This document shows positions 22,582-35,715 of a DNA stretch of 64,000 nt, one piece after another. Both the position numbers and the translations under genes were made by a program. The DNA comes from Anastrepha obliqua (lineage: Eukaryota; Arthropoda; Insecta; Diptera; Tephritidae), in assembly GCF_027943255.1 (NCBI RefSeq), contig NC_072897.1, forward strand, positions 17,112,044 to 17,176,043, in the 5' to 3' direction. The notes under the pieces are model-generated. The model worked only from the letters and a program-made list of their open reading frames with translations, made no database searches and was not told the origin of the DNA. Each line of letters opens with the position of its first letter. The stretch's first letter is position 1.

Positions 22582-23759
22582 ATGGGTTATTTTTTAGCTA
22601 TTATCTTTTTAAACAGTTGGTTTAAACAGCTGACGCCCATTTCGTGTTTTGTTTCACTGTCTCACATCATCAGTTTGGTCTATAATTTAACCATGAATCG
22701 TCTTACAAACGAACCACGCTTGCAAATCATTGAATTTTATTATAAAAATGCATGTTCTGTTAAGAAAGTTTATCGCGCGCTTCTTCCATTTTATGGTCAG
22801 TTTAATCGACCCGTTGAAGTGTCTATTCGGGTTATTATGACTTAATTTAGAACCCAATTTACATTATTGGACATCAAACCACCAACACGCTTACGTAGAG
22901 TGCGAACTGAAGAAAATATCGCAGCTGTATCGGCCAGTGTTAATGATGACCATCAATTATCGATTCGTCGCCGTTCGCAGCAATTGGGCCTGTGTTACTC
23001 AACAACGTGGGAAATTTTGCAAAAGGATTTAGATGTCAAGCCTTTCACAGCTGGTGCAAGAATTGAAGCCGAACGACCTACCGCAACGCAGAATTTTTGC
23101 TGAATGGGCTCTTGGAAAGTTGGCCGAAGATCCACTTTTATCGAAAGCTTGTGTTCAGCGACGAAGCTCATTTTTGGATCAACGGGTACGTAAAAAAAGA
23201 AGAATTGTCGATTTTGGAGTGAAGATCAGCCAGAAGAATTGCAAGAGCTACCAATGTATTCAGAATAGGTCACAGTTTGGTGCGATGGAGGTATCATTGG
23301 ATGTACGTTCTTCAAAGATGCTGCAAATCGTAACGTAACTGTGAATGGTGAGCGATACCATGAAATGATATCCAACTTTTTTTTGCCCAAAATGCAAGAG
23401 CTTGACTTGCATGACATGTGGTTTCAGCAAGACGGTGCCACATGCCACACAGCACGCGTAACAATGGACTTGTTAAGAAGCGAGTTCGGTGAACACTTTA
23501 TTTCACGTTCGGAACCTGTCAATTGGCCACCCAGATCGTGCGATATAACGCCTTTAGATTATTTTTTGTGGGACTATGTTAAAGCTCATGTCTATTCAGA
23601 CAAGCCTGCTTCAATTAACGCATTGGAAGACAACATTAAAGCATTTACATATATGTGAGATACCGGATGAAATATTGGAAAGAGTATGCCAAAATTGGAC
23701 TAAGCGGATGGACCATTCGAAGCGCAATCGCGGTCAACATTTGCATGAAATAATCTTTT
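22582..23759 (+). pseudogene. Mariner (DD41D type) transposase, unit 4
   Basis: Class B copy, ATG at 22693, with the two-base loss before the first catalytic Asp. The Jockey frame upstream reads through the TA run into the mariner left end, giving one 125-codon chance frame (22468-22845). RYHEM replaces RYREM near 23360. Confidence 0.9.
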
Positions 23760-23787
23760 CAAACAAGGCGAAGAACAAGGCGAAGAA

Positions 23788-24018
23788 CAGTTTAAACTAA
23801 ATGAAAGTTCAGCTGGTGCATTCCAAGGGAGCATTATGGGGGGTATACTTGCTATACACATACTCGTACGATCTACCAGCTTCTGAGGAAACAATAAATG
23901 GATCGCTTGCGAATGACATCGCCGTACTCGCAATTGAGTCCCACCTCCAAGTGGTCTTCCAAAAACTCATTGGTTGAAATAGTGGCGCATTAAACCAAAC
24001 GAGAGGGGTGTGGGGCAG
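23788..24018 (+). pseudogene. Jockey-clade RT motif B-C fragment, unit 4
   Basis: Same fragment with LANDIAVLA; 12-bp duplication present. Confidence 0.7.
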
Positions 24019-24319
24019 ATCGCCTCCACGTGATGCAGCCTGGGTAGCGCTAAATGACTTGCGGATTTGGACAAATTCTTTTTATATTACTTTTTCGACT
24101 TTTTCTGACCCCTGTGCTGGTAGCCTCGGCATTCTGTCACCTGAATAGGCTGAGGTGAAACTCAGCAGATATGGCTGATGGGCTAATGACGTGACTGCCC
24201 CCGTCCCGTTAAAAGCCTGGCAGGCCTCGGAGTACGTTCCAAATCCGTAGACATTGGGTTGGCGGTGTAGGTGCGATTGAGACGACTCCCGTCTTTGTGT
24301 CCGGTCTGGCTCTGAACGC

Positions 24320-25985
24320 ATGCCCCATAAGGACATGCGTCAACTCTCGCATGGCCTCCCTGCTACGGCACAGACAACCATGGCACCCTTTAAGGACGAC
24401 TACACACTACGGGTTTGGATAGCGGCTTCGAGTGGGGACCCAACAACAGCAACAATGAATAATAATAAAAACAGAAACATAATAACAACAAACAAAACAA
24501 TAACCCTGCAGAAAGCTTCAGGGGGTAGCGGGAGTTCGGAACCGAACCCCAAAACCACCTCTCTTAGGACAGGAGGAGTGAAATTATCTCCTAAAAAACT
24601 TACGCCCCGGAGGTAGTCTCTAGTGGGGGTAAGGCGTCGGAATCGACGTGAAGGGCAGTGACCAAGGGGGACACCGAAGGAAAGTCGGAACCGACTTTTT
24701 CCATTAATCCGGGGGTTAAAGGTAGGAACCCACCTTTGATAGGTAGCGGATCACAGACGGAACCATCTGCGACTCCTAGAGCAGTGGCGCTGGATGGTGT
24801 AGCCAGCACCAGCAAAGGACTTTCCCCTAGCTTTCCGGGGACTTCGGGGGTATCTCTCCGTTAGGCCTAAACGGCAGCCAGGCCAGAGTAAGCGGTCCTT
24901 CTCTGACCTTGGTATGGCTACCAGGATCCTGGAGCGCTACGGTGGCCAGAATGACCCTCAGTTATCTGAGAAGCATTCCCAGACGCTCAAGTGGGCCAGG
25001 AAGGTGATCAGAGGAGGGCAGCGGAAAGGGAGTGTAAGCGAGTGCGCCACAATTGGACTCGGGAGTAAAAAGGCAACTCTCCTAGGAGGAGGATTTCTCC
25101 CAAGAAAAGAGACCCAAGATTGGTGGTGGCCCGCCAAAATCGTTTAGCGAAGTCGCTAAACAGGCGGGCTCCATCATTCTCGGGGTGATGGACAGCAGTA
25201 GATAAGACGGGGCCATCTCTAGGGACGAGTGGAAGAGGGTAGCGTCCGCCATCTCCGCAGTATTCATGAAGGTAGTGAGGGAAAACCCTGGACCACCCCC
25301 AAGCTGTGAAAGTGCCGGATGGCACTACGGTTCATACAAGAGAATCGTCTGCGCTGACGAACGGTCAGCCTCAATGTATAGGGCGGCAGTGGCCTTGGTG
25401 GGAGAGGTATGGGAGGGAGCCAAGCTGAAGGTTGTGGACAGAAGGGATCTGCCGATGCGTCCGCGAGCACGTGTCTGGCTCCCCTCCGAACCCTCTTCTT
25501 CGAAGGAGATGGAAGAAATCCTCCGCTATTGTAACCCCAAACTTCCCACACACAACTGGAGGGTGGTTAAGGTGGAGAAGACTGAGGGATCCTACCGGCA
25601 AGCGCTGATTCTGCTGAATGCAGAGTCACTCAGTCCTCTCAGTGAAGCAAAGGGGTTCATCAACTATGGCTTTGAGAAGGTAGTCCTTAAGGTCTACCGA
25701 ACCTACGCCAGAGGAGATGCCTCTGCACATCCGGAAGTGCTGGGAGAAGCAAGGCCCACAGTAGAGGAAGCTCCTGTGGACATGGAAGTAGAATCCGTCA
25801 CGTCGGAGGGTGACAATGCTGATGACACCAGCTTTTTACCGGGGTCCGTCATAAGCATCGGGTCATTCTTCGACAGGGCGGAGGAGGAGAGGCTCCTGGC
25901 CTCGGAGAGTGAGGACGCTGTCCTTGGGGTGATGGAGAGGACCTTGGACGATGAATATTCTTCAGAAAAATCTTCATCACTATAA
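24320..25985 (+). pseudogene. LOA-like ORF1, units 4/5
   Basis: As the 11163 copy; DLPMRPR in the main frame (25266-25985), a state shared with the 5548 copy, where most others have DLPVRPR. Confidence 0.72.
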
Positions 25986-27575
25986 GGCAGCGTCCGCCAA
26001 CCTACTTATCCATCTTGAGTAAGGTGGAGCTGATATAGTCCTGATCCAGGAGCTGTGGCTGAGCAGCAACGGCATTTCTGGGCTCAGGAGGAAAAGCAAC
26101 AAACTGGTGGCGTATAGCAGGACAGGTAGACCAAGATCCTGTATACTCATCAGGAGGGAACTTAACGCATTTATTTTGCCTAATTTCAGCAATGAAGACA
26201 TTGTGACGGTGAGCCTGGAGGGCCCGGCTGGAAAGCTATGGCTGATGTCCGTCTATATGGCACATGACGACGAGGTGGAACCATCTCCGGCGCTGCTAAG
26301 GGAAACCCTGGCTGAAGCAAAACGCAGCAATAACAGCTTTTTCTTGGAAGGAAAAACCGCCCTGGTGGACAACGGAGCTATCTGAGCTTAGGGCCTCATG
26401 CAGACGCCTTTTCCACAGGGCTAAAAGAATTAGGTCTCCCTCGGGATGGGAGCTATATAAAGCAGGGCTAGGAATATACAAGTCCGAAATTGGGCTAAAA
26501 GGACTCTTGGAGAAGCTTCTGCGAGAGCGTAGAGGGCTGCCATGAGTCCTCCAGGTTTAGACGAGTACTCACGAAGAGTTCCGCTCCCTTGGGGTACTTA
26601 AGAGACGAATTGGGGCGTTGGGCAATGAGCGGCGAGAAGTCACTGAAGTTACTTCTTGACGCTTATTTTCCGATGAGCCCGGCACCTAGCAGCACAGGCC
26701 TGGATAGCATTTCAACTTGCATTGCGGACCGAGGCTGGTTGCTGGATAAGCGTCGCCTGGCTTGGGCCATTGACTTCTTTAGGACCTTCAAGTCGCCTGG
26801 TCCTGACGGCATCATTCCTGCCCAACTCCAGAAATCTGTGGAAGTATCATGCCGTTGGTTGAGCCCCATCTATGCGAGCTGCGTAGCCAGGGGCTATATA
26901 TCAAGATCATGAAGGGCCGTAAGAGTTGTCTTTATACCCAAGGCAGGCAAGAGCTCACATGTCTCCCCTAAGGACTTCAGGCCAATCAGTCTCTCATCTT
27001 TCTTACTGAAAACCCTTGAGAAACTGATTGACCTGCACATATGAAGCGAAATTCCTCGGGTCGGCTGGCGCATACTCAACATGCTTATTGCAAGGGTAGA
27101 TGGGTGGAATCTGCCCTATATACAATCGTTTAAGAGATTGAAGTCTCTTTTTCAGAAGGAGTTTGTGGTAGGCGCCTTCCTCGACATTGAGAGGGCTTTT
27201 AACAACGTCCTCCCGGAGGCAATTACCAGGTCTCTAGGTAAACTAGGGGTCAGAACCGACCTTATAAGATTTATCCGCAAAATGCTTAGCGACAGAACTG
27301 TCACGGCAAAGTGGGGCGGTATCTCCATCCATCGGCAGGTGAGTAGAGACACTCCGCAAGGTGGGGTTCTCTCACCATTCCTCTGGGTTGTTGTTTTAAA
27401 TGACCTGTTGGAGGAGCTGGTGAAGGGGGGCTGCAGGGTAATTGCCTACGCGGATGACGTGGCACTAATTGTTAGAGGAAAATTTTTGGACACTCTGTAC
27501 AACTTGATGCAGGGATATCTGAATGCAGTTGTTAGATGGGCAACGGATTGTGGCCTGTCGGTATGTAATTTTTAA
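25951..27575 (+). pseudogene. LOA-like ORF2, unit 5
   Basis: Like unit 4: TAA at codon 24 (26020), 18-bp stretch kept (107-codon frame 26589-26912), YADD, and the same extra stop ahead of motif A. It lacks unit 4's private TAG at the end, so the RT core reads 27081-27575. Confidence 0.85.
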
Positions 27576-28142
27576 CGATGTACTTAGGAAAAAATGTTTA
27601 GAAATTGTAGAAAAATTACTGACTAAACATTTCTCATAAAATTTTAAAATGTTTTAGTTTTTTTTTAATATGTAGCTTGCATTTATTTGTGTACGGATAA
27701 TTTTTCTGGCAAGGGTACATATTTTTTATTTGACTTCATAATGCGTACCACAGCATTTAGCATTTAAGACAATCGCATCACCACTGTGGTCTTCTTTGAA
27801 CGCTACATATTTTCAACAATGAAAATAACACCTCTTAATCATATGAAAATAACACCTCTTATTAAAAACCCCTATATTATCTTATTTGAATGCTAGTATG
27901 TAGGTAAATATAAGTCAAAAATGTATAGATTTTGTAAGATAATAAAGAATTGTAAACAAACAAACAAAATAAAGTTAATGTTTTTAATATTAAGAACGGG
28001 GCTCAGCCGAAATATTTGAGTGATAATTGTAGATAGTGTAACGACACACACACTTATTTAACAAGAGATAGGGAGAATTTTAAACTTCCTTTTTGTTAAA
28101 CGGAAAATTTTAAACAAGACCTGATTTACATAGGATTAAAAA

Positions 28143-28283
28143 CTTAGAATTAATGATACAACGCTAGTGACCAATAATTTGCAGGATCTCCAAAAAATTT
28201 TAAGCAAAGTGGAAAAATGCAGCAAATCCTTCGGGCTAAATATTGTTATCAAAACACGAATGCGCCTTGACACCAGATGGTGA
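28143..28283 (+). pseudogene. RT motif C-D fragment, unit 5
   Basis: As unit 4, with a substitution near 28200 changing KIVSK to KILSK. Confidence 0.6.
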
Positions 28284-28769
28284 GCACAAATAGGAAAACC
28301 AAAAACTTTTTAAAAGGCGACTGAAAAAACAAAACACAAAAAAAATGCAATTTCGCTCAATAAAAAAAGATGAGAAGGTTTATGCTGAAAATTATTTGGT
28401 TAGGGTTGCCGAAGGACATTTTTAAGCTAAAACAAAACTTAAACAATAAACCTGAAAAGCAAAAAAAAATCCGATTGGCCACTTCCCCCCTGATGGGGCT
28501 GGTATATACCAAAAACAACAACAGTTGCAGGACCAATCATAAGAAAACACTCCAAAAAACACGCATTTGCGGCAAAATTTGCATCAAGTATTAGTACACA
28601 CAAATGTTACAACAAATTGCACAACAGAAGCAACAACAGTCGAGCCCAATACCTCTGCCAAATACATGGAGCACCCAATGCCTTACTTTCACGTCTAACT
28701 CAATCCCAAACTCCCATATAGCCCGAAATAACACAAAGCCAAGCACACCGAAGCAGATTCAGTAGCTAA

Positions 28770-29123
28770 AGCAATAACTGCAATTGCAAACTGCTGTCTG
28801 CCACTGACTCCTGTATATGGAAAGCAACCAAAAATGTAAAAAGGTTAACACTAGCACAATCAGTTATTAAAACAGATCTCGATAAGACAAACACATGTGC
28901 TCGACACTTAACCCGAGTGTTCTGCCGCCACGAAGTCGAACCCTCGCCAAGCTATGCTCAATAAGTAAAAAGATATCCTAAAACACACGCACCAGATGGA
29001 CCCACCCATATAAAAATTCTCGAAAAATAAATTAAAGAAGTGATAAAAAAAACTTTAAAAAAGAAGGCCCCAGCATATGACCTCATAACAGGAGAAGTAC
29101 TGAAACTGCAGGACTCACTTTCC
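28770..29123 (+). pseudogene. Jockey-clade linker-RT0 fragment, unit 5
   Basis: Retains the 15-bp stretch; last block reads KKKAPAYDLITGEVLK in an open frame from 29040. Partner piece at 30360-30590. Confidence 0.68.
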
Positions 29124-29153
29124 TCACGTAAATATATATATATATCTATTATA

Positions 29154-30331
29154 ATGGGTTATTTTTTAGCTATTATCTTTTTAAACAGTTGGTTTAAACA
29201 GCTGACGCCCATTTCGTGTTTTGTTTCACTGTCTCACATCATCAGTTTGGTCTATAATTTAACCATGAATCGTCTTACAAACGAACCACGCTTGCAAATC
29301 ATTGAATTTTATTATAAAAATGCATGTTCTGTTAAGAAAGTTTATCGCGCGCTTCTTCCATTTTATGGTCAGTTTAATCGACCCGTTGAAGTGTCTATTC
29401 GGGTTATTATGACTTAATTTAGAACCCAATTTACATTATTGGACATCAAACCACCAACACGCTTACGTAGAGTGCGAACTGAAGAAAATATCGCAGCTGT
29501 ATCGGCCAGTGTTAATGATGACCATCAATTATCGATTCGTCGCCGTTCGCAGCAATTGGGCCTGTGTTACTCAACAACGTGGGAAATTTTGCAAAAGGAT
29601 TTAGATGTCAAGCCTTTCACAGCTGGTGCAAGAATTGAAGCCGAACGACCTACCGCAACGCAGAATTTTTGCTGAATGGGCTCTTGGAAAGTTGGCCGAA
29701 GATCCACTTTTATCGAAAGCTTGTGTTCAGCGACGAAGCTCATTTTTGGATCAACGGGTACGTAAAAAAAGAAGAATTGTCGATTTTGGAGTGAAGATCA
29801 GCCAGAAGAATTGCAAGAGCTACCAATGTATTCAGAATAGGTCACAGTTTGGTGCGATGGAGGTATCATTGGATGTACGTTCTTCAAAGATGCTGCAAAT
29901 CGTAACGTAACTGTGAATGGTGAGCGATACCGTGAAATGATATCCAACTTTTTTTTGCCCAAAATGCAAGAGCTTGACTTGCATGACATGTGGTTTCAGC
30001 AAGACGGTGCCACATGCCACACAGCACGCGTAACAATGGACTTGTTAAGAAGCGAGTTCGGTGAACACTTTATTTCACGTTCGGAACCTGTCAATTGGCC
30101 ACCCAGATCGTGCGATATAACGCCTTTAGATTATTTTTTGTGGGACTATGTTAAAGCTCATGTCTATTCAGACAAGCCTGCTTCAATTAACGCATTGGAA
30201 GACAACATTAAAGCATTTACATATATGTGAGATACCGGATGAAATATTGGAAAGAGTATGCCAAAATTGGACTAAGCGGATGGACCATTCGAAGCGCAAT
30301 CGCGGTCAACATTTGCATGAAATAATCTTTT
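29154..30331 (+). pseudogene. Mariner (DD41D type) transposase, unit 5
   Basis: Class B copy, ATG at 29265, same breaks as unit 2. C-terminal catalytic frame 29913-30230 intact with both Asp. Confidence 0.9.
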
Positions 30332-30359
30332 CAAACAAGGCGAAGAACTAGGCGAAGAA

Positions 30360-30590
30360 CAGTTTAAACTAAATGAAAGTTCAGCTGGTGCATTCCAAGG
30401 GAGCATTATGGGGGGTATACTTGCTATACACATACTCGTACGATCTACCAGCTTCTGAGGAAACAATAAATGGATCGCTTGCGAATGACATCGCCGTACT
30501 CGCAATTGAGTCCCACCTCCAAGTGGTCTTCCAAAAACTCATTGGTTGAAATAGTGGCGCATTAAACCAAACGAGAGGGGTGTGGGGCAG
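30360..30590 (+). pseudogene. Jockey-clade RT motif B-C fragment, unit 5
   Basis: Same fragment with LANDIAVLA. One base change (AACTAGGCG) marks the second copy of the 12-bp duplication. Confidence 0.7.
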
Positions 30591-30891
30591 ATCGCCTCCA
30601 CGTGATGCAGCCTGGGTAGCGCTAAATGACTTGCGGATTTGGACAAATTCTTTTTATATTACTTTTTCGACTTTTTCTGACCCCTGTGCTGGTAGCCTCG
30701 GCATTCTGTCACCTGAATAGGCTGAGGTGAAACTCAGCAGATATGGCTGATGGGCTAATGACGTGACTGCCCCCGTCCCGTTAAAAGCCTGGCAGGCCTC
30801 GGAGTACGTTCCAAATCCGTAGACATTGGGTTGGCGGTGTAGGTGCGATTGAGACGACTCCCGTCTTTGTGTCCGGTCTGGCTCTGAACGC

Positions 30892-32557
30892 ATGCCCCAT
30901 AAGGACATGCGTCAACTCTCGCATGGCCTCCCTGCTACGGCACAGACAACCATGGCACCCTTTAAGGACGACTACACACTACGGGTTTGGATAGCGGCTT
31001 CGAGTGGGGACCCAACAACAGCAACAATGAATAATAATAAAAACAGAAACATAATAACAACAAACAAAACAATAACCCTGCAGAAAGCTTCAGGGGGTAG
31101 CGGGAGTTCGGAACCGAACCCCAAAACCACCTCTCTTAGGACAGGAGGAGTGAAATTATCTCCTAAAAAACTTACGCCCCGGAGGTAGTCTCTAGTGGGG
31201 GTAAGGCGTCGGAATCGACGTGAAGGGCAGTGACCAAGGGGGACACCGAAGGAAAGTCGGAACCGACTTTTTCCATTAATCCGGGGGTTAAAGGTAGGAA
31301 CCCACCTTTGATAGGTAGCGGATCACAGACGGAACCATCTGCGACTCCTAGAGCAGTGGCGCTGGATGGTGTAGCCAGCACCAGCAAAGGACTTTCCCCT
31401 AGCTTTCCGGGGACTTCGGGGGTATCTCTCCGTTAGGCCTAAACGGCAGCCAGGCCAGAGTAAGCGGTCCTTCTCTGACCTTCGTATGGCTACCAGGATC
31501 CTGGAGCGCTACGGTGGCCAGAATGACCCTCAGTTATCTGAGAAGCATTCCCAGACGCTCAAGTGGGCCAGGAAGGTGATCAGAGGAGGGCAGCGGAAAG
31601 GGAGTGTAAGCGAGTGCGCCACAATTGGACTCGGGAGTAAAAAGGCAACTCTCCTAGGAGGAGGATTTCTCCCAAGAAAAGAGACCCAAGATTGGTGGTG
31701 GCCCGCCAAAATCGTTTAGCGAAGTCGCTAAACAGGCGGGCTCCATCATTCTCGGGGTGATGGACAGCAGTAGATAAGACGGGGCCATCTCTAGGGACGA
31801 GTGGAAGAGGGTAGCGTCCGCCATCTCCGCAGTATTCATGAAGGTAGTGAGGGAAAACCCTGGACCACCCCCAAGCTGTGAAAGTGCCGGATGGCACTAC
31901 GGTTCATACAAGAGAATCGTCTGCGCTGACGAACGGTCAGCCTCAATGTATAGGGCGGCAGTGGCCTTGGTGGGAGAGGTATGGGACGGAGCCAAGCTGA
32001 AGGTTGTGGACAGAAGGGATCTGCCGGTGCGTCCGCGAGCACGTGTCTGGCTCCCCTCCGAACCCTCTTCTTCGAAGGAGATGGAAGAAATCCTCCGCTA
32101 TTGTAACCCCAAACTTCCCACACACAACTGGAGGGTGGTTAAGGTGGAGAAGACTGAGGGATCCTACCGGCAAGCGCTGATTCTGCTGAATGCAGAGTCA
32201 CTCAGTCCTCTCAGTGAAGCAAAGGGGTTCATCAACTATGGCTTTGAGAAGGTAGTCCTTAAGGTCTACCGAACCTACGCCAGAGGAGATGCCTCTGCAC
32301 ATCCGGAAGTGCTGGGAGAAGCAAGGCCCACAGTAGAGGAAGCTCCTGTGGACATGGAAGTAGAATCCGTCACGTCGGAGGGTGACAATGCTGATGACAC
32401 CAGCTTTTTACCGGGGTCCGTCATAAGCATCGGGTCATTCTTCGACAGGGCGGAGGAGGAGAGGCTCCTGGCCTCGGAGAGTGAGGACGCTGTCCTTGGG
32501 GTGATGGAGAGGACCTTGGACGATGAATATTCTTCAGAAAAATCTTCATCACTATAA
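30892..32557 (+). pseudogene. LOA-like ORF1, units 5/6
   Basis: As the 11163 copy; private EVWDGAK for EVWEGAK near 31987. Main frame 31838-32557 open. Confidence 0.72.
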
Positions 32558-34130
32558 GGCAGCGTCCGCCAACCTACTTATCCATCTTGAGTAAGGTGGA
32601 GCTGATATAGTCCTGATCCAGGAGCTGTGGCTGAGCAGCAACGGCATTTCTGGGCTCAGGACGAAAAGCAACAAACTGGTGGCGTATAGCAGGACAGGTA
32701 GACCAAGATCCTGTATACTCATCAGGAGGGAACTTAACGCATTTATTTTGCCTGATTTCAGCAATGAAGACATTGTGACGGTGAGCCTGGAGGGCCCGGC
32801 TGGAAAGCTATGGCTGATGTCCGTCTATATGGCACATGACGACGAGGTGGAACCATCTCCGGCGCTGCTAAGGGAAACCCTGGCTGAAGCAAAACGCACC
32901 AATAACAGCTTTTTCTTGGAAGGAAAAACCGCCCTGGTGGACAACGGAGCTATCTGAGCTTAGGGCCTCATGCAGACGCCTTTTCCACAGGGCTAAAAGA
33001 ATTAGGTCTCCCTCGGGATGGGAGCTATATAAAGCAGGGCTAGGAATATACAAGTCCGAAATTGGGCTAAAAGGACTCTTGGAGAAGCTTCTGCGAGAGC
33101 GTAGAGGGCTGCCATGAGTCCTCCAGGTTTAGACGAGTACTCACGAAGAGTTCCGCTCCCTTGGGGTACTTAAGAGACGAATTGGGGCGTTGGGCAATGA
33201 GCGGCGAGAAGTCTCGCTTATTTTCCGATGAGCCCGGCACCTAGCAGCACCGGCCTGGATAGCATTTCAACTTGCATTACGGACCGAGGCTGGTTGCTGG
33301 ATAAGCGTCGCCTGGCTTGGGCCATTGACTTCTTTAGGACCTTCAAGTCGCCTGGTCCTGACGGCATCATTCCTGCCCAACTCCAGAAATCTGTGGAAGT
33401 ATCATGCCGTTCGTTGAGCCCCATCTATGCGAGCTTCGTAGCCAGGGGCTATATACCAAGATCATGAAGGGCCGTAAGAGTTGTCTTTATACCCAAGGCA
33501 GGCAAGAGCTCACATGTCTCCCCTAAGGACTTCAGGCCAATCAGTCTCTCATCTTTCTTACTGAAAACCCTTGAGAAACTGATTGACCTGCACATATGAA
33601 GCGAAATTCCTCGGGTCGGCTGGCGCATACTCAACATGCTTATTGCAAGGGTAGATGGGTGGAATCTGCCCTACATACAATCGTGGAAGAGATTGAAGTC
33701 TCTTTTTCAGAAGGAGTTTGTGGTAGGCGCCTTCCTCGACATTGAGAGGGCTTTTAACAACGTCCTCCCGGAGGCAATTACCAGGTCTCTAGGTAAACTA
33801 GGGGTCAGAACCGACCTTATAAGATTTATCCGCAAAATGCTTAGCGACAGAACTGTCACGGCAGAGTGGGGCGGTATCTCCATCCATCGGCAGGTGAGTA
33901 GAGACACTCCGCAAGGTGGGGTTCTCTCACCATTCCTCTGGGTTGTTGTTTTAAATGACCTGTTGGAGGAGCTGGTGAAGGGGGGCTGCAGGGTAATTGC
34001 CTACGCGGATAACGTGGCACTAATTGTTAGAGGAAAATTTTTGGACACTCTGTACAACTTGATGCAGGGATATCTGAATGCAGTTGTTAGATGGGCAACA
34101 GATTGTGGCCTGTCGGTATGTAATTTTTAA
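32523..34130 (+). pseudogene. LOA-like ORF2, unit 6
   Basis: TAA at codon 24 (32592) and YADN motif C, matching units 1 and 3. One endonuclease residue differs (LPDFS for LPNFS near 32750). It sits upstream of a class A mariner although its closest ORF2 relatives include class B units. Confidence 0.85.
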
Positions 34131-34719
34131 CGATGTACTTAGGAAAAAATGCTTAGAAATTGTAGAAAAATTACTGACTAAACATTTCTCATAAAATTTT
34201 AAAATGTTTTAGTTTTTTTTTAATATGTAGCTTACATTTATTTGTGTACGGATAATTTTTCTGGCAAGGGTACATATTTTTTATTTGACTTCATAATGCG
34301 TACCACAGCATTTAGCATTTAAGAAAATCGCATCACCACTGTGGTCTTCCTTGAACACTACATATTTTCAACAAAAAACATCCGATCATTTATATTAAAA
34401 AATAGCATTTTTTTTAAATATGAAAATAACACCTCTTATTAAAAACCCCTATATTATCTTATTTGAATGCTAGTATGTAGGTAAATATAAGTCAAAAATG
34501 TATAGATTTTGTAAGATAATAAAGAATTTTAAACAAACAAACAAAATAAAGTTAATGTTTTTAATATTAAGAACGGGGCTCAGCCGAAATATTTGAGTGA
34601 TAATTGTAGATAGTGTAACGACACACACACTTATTTAACAAGAGATAGGGAGAATTTTAAACTTCCTTTTTGTTAAACGGAAAATTTTAAACAAGACCTG
34701 ATTTACATAGGATTAAAAA

Positions 34720-34860
34720 CTTAGAATTAATGATACAACGCTAGTGACCAATAATTTGCAGGATCTCCAAAAAATTGTAAGCAAAGTGGAAAAATGCAGC
34801 AAATCCTTCGGGCTAAATATTGTTATCAAAACACGAATGCGCCTTGACACCAGATGGTGA
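34720..34860 (+). pseudogene. RT motif C-D fragment, unit 6
   Basis: Same 46-codon frame as unit 1; one A is missing from the A run downstream of it (near 34920). Confidence 0.6.
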
Positions 34861-35347
34861 GCACATATAGGAAAACCAAAAACTTTTTAAAAGGCGACTG
34901 AAAAAAACAAAACACAAAAAAATGCAATTTCGCTCAATAAAATAAAGATGAGAAGGTTTATGCTGAAAATTATTTGGTTAGGGTTGCCGAAGGACATTTT
35001 TAAGCTAAAACAAAACTTAAACAATAAACCTGAGAAGCAAAAAAAAATCCGATTGGCCACTTCCCCCCTGATGGGGCTGGTATACACCAAAAACAACAAC
35101 AGTTGCAGGACCAATCATAAGAAAACACTCCAAAAAACACGCATTTGCGGCAAAATTTGCAACAAGTATTAGAACATACAAATGTTACAACAAATTGCAC
35201 AACAGAAGCAACAACAGTCGAGCCCAATACCTCTGCCAAATACATGGAGCACCCAATGCCTTACTTTCACGTCTAACTCAATCCCAAACTCCCATATAGC
35301 CCGAAATAACACAAAGCCAAGCATACCGAAGCAGATTCAGTAGCTAA

Positions 35348-35685
35348 AGCAAACTGCTGTCTGCCACTGACTCCTGTATATGGAAAGCAACCAAAAATGT
35401 AAAAAGGTTAATACTAGCACAATCAGTTATTAAAACAGATCTCGATAAGACAAACACATGTGCTCGACACTTAACCCGAGTGTTCTGCCGCCACGAAGTC
35501 GAACCCTCGCCAAGCTATGCTCAATAAGTAAAAAGATATCTTAAAACACACGCACCAGATGGACGCACCCATATAAAAATTCTCGAAAAATAAATTAAAG
35601 AAGTGATAAAAAAACTTAAAAAAAGAAGGCCCCAGCATATGACCTCATAACAGGAGAAGTACTGAAACTGCAGGACTCACTTTCC
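35348..35685 (+). pseudogene. Jockey-clade linker-RT0 fragment, unit 6
   Basis: As unit 2, with GATGCACCC for GATGGACCC near 35570. Being class A, this unit has lost the motif B-C partner. Confidence 0.66.
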
Positions 35686-35715
35686 TCACGTAAATATATA
35701 TATATATCTATTATA

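Larger units (their letters stand above)
19162..25753 (+). repeat. Unit 4 (class B, 6592 bp)
   Basis: Longest unit. It keeps an 18-bp stretch in LOA ORF2 (about 20050-20067) seen elsewhere only in unit 5, and a 15-bp stretch at about 22201-22215 seen only in units 5 and 10. RT motif C is YADD. AT-rich gaps at 20984-21570 and 21712-22197 hold nothing recognised. Confidence 0.95.
25754..32325 (+). repeat. Unit 5 (class B, 6572 bp)
   Basis: Very close to unit 4 and sharing its 18-bp and 15-bp stretches and YADD. Unique local rearrangement at about 27818-27863, where an 18-19-bp AT-rich stretch is duplicated and a neighbouring run is lost. AT-rich gaps 27576-28142 and 28284-28769 hold nothing else recognised. 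Confidence 0.95.
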
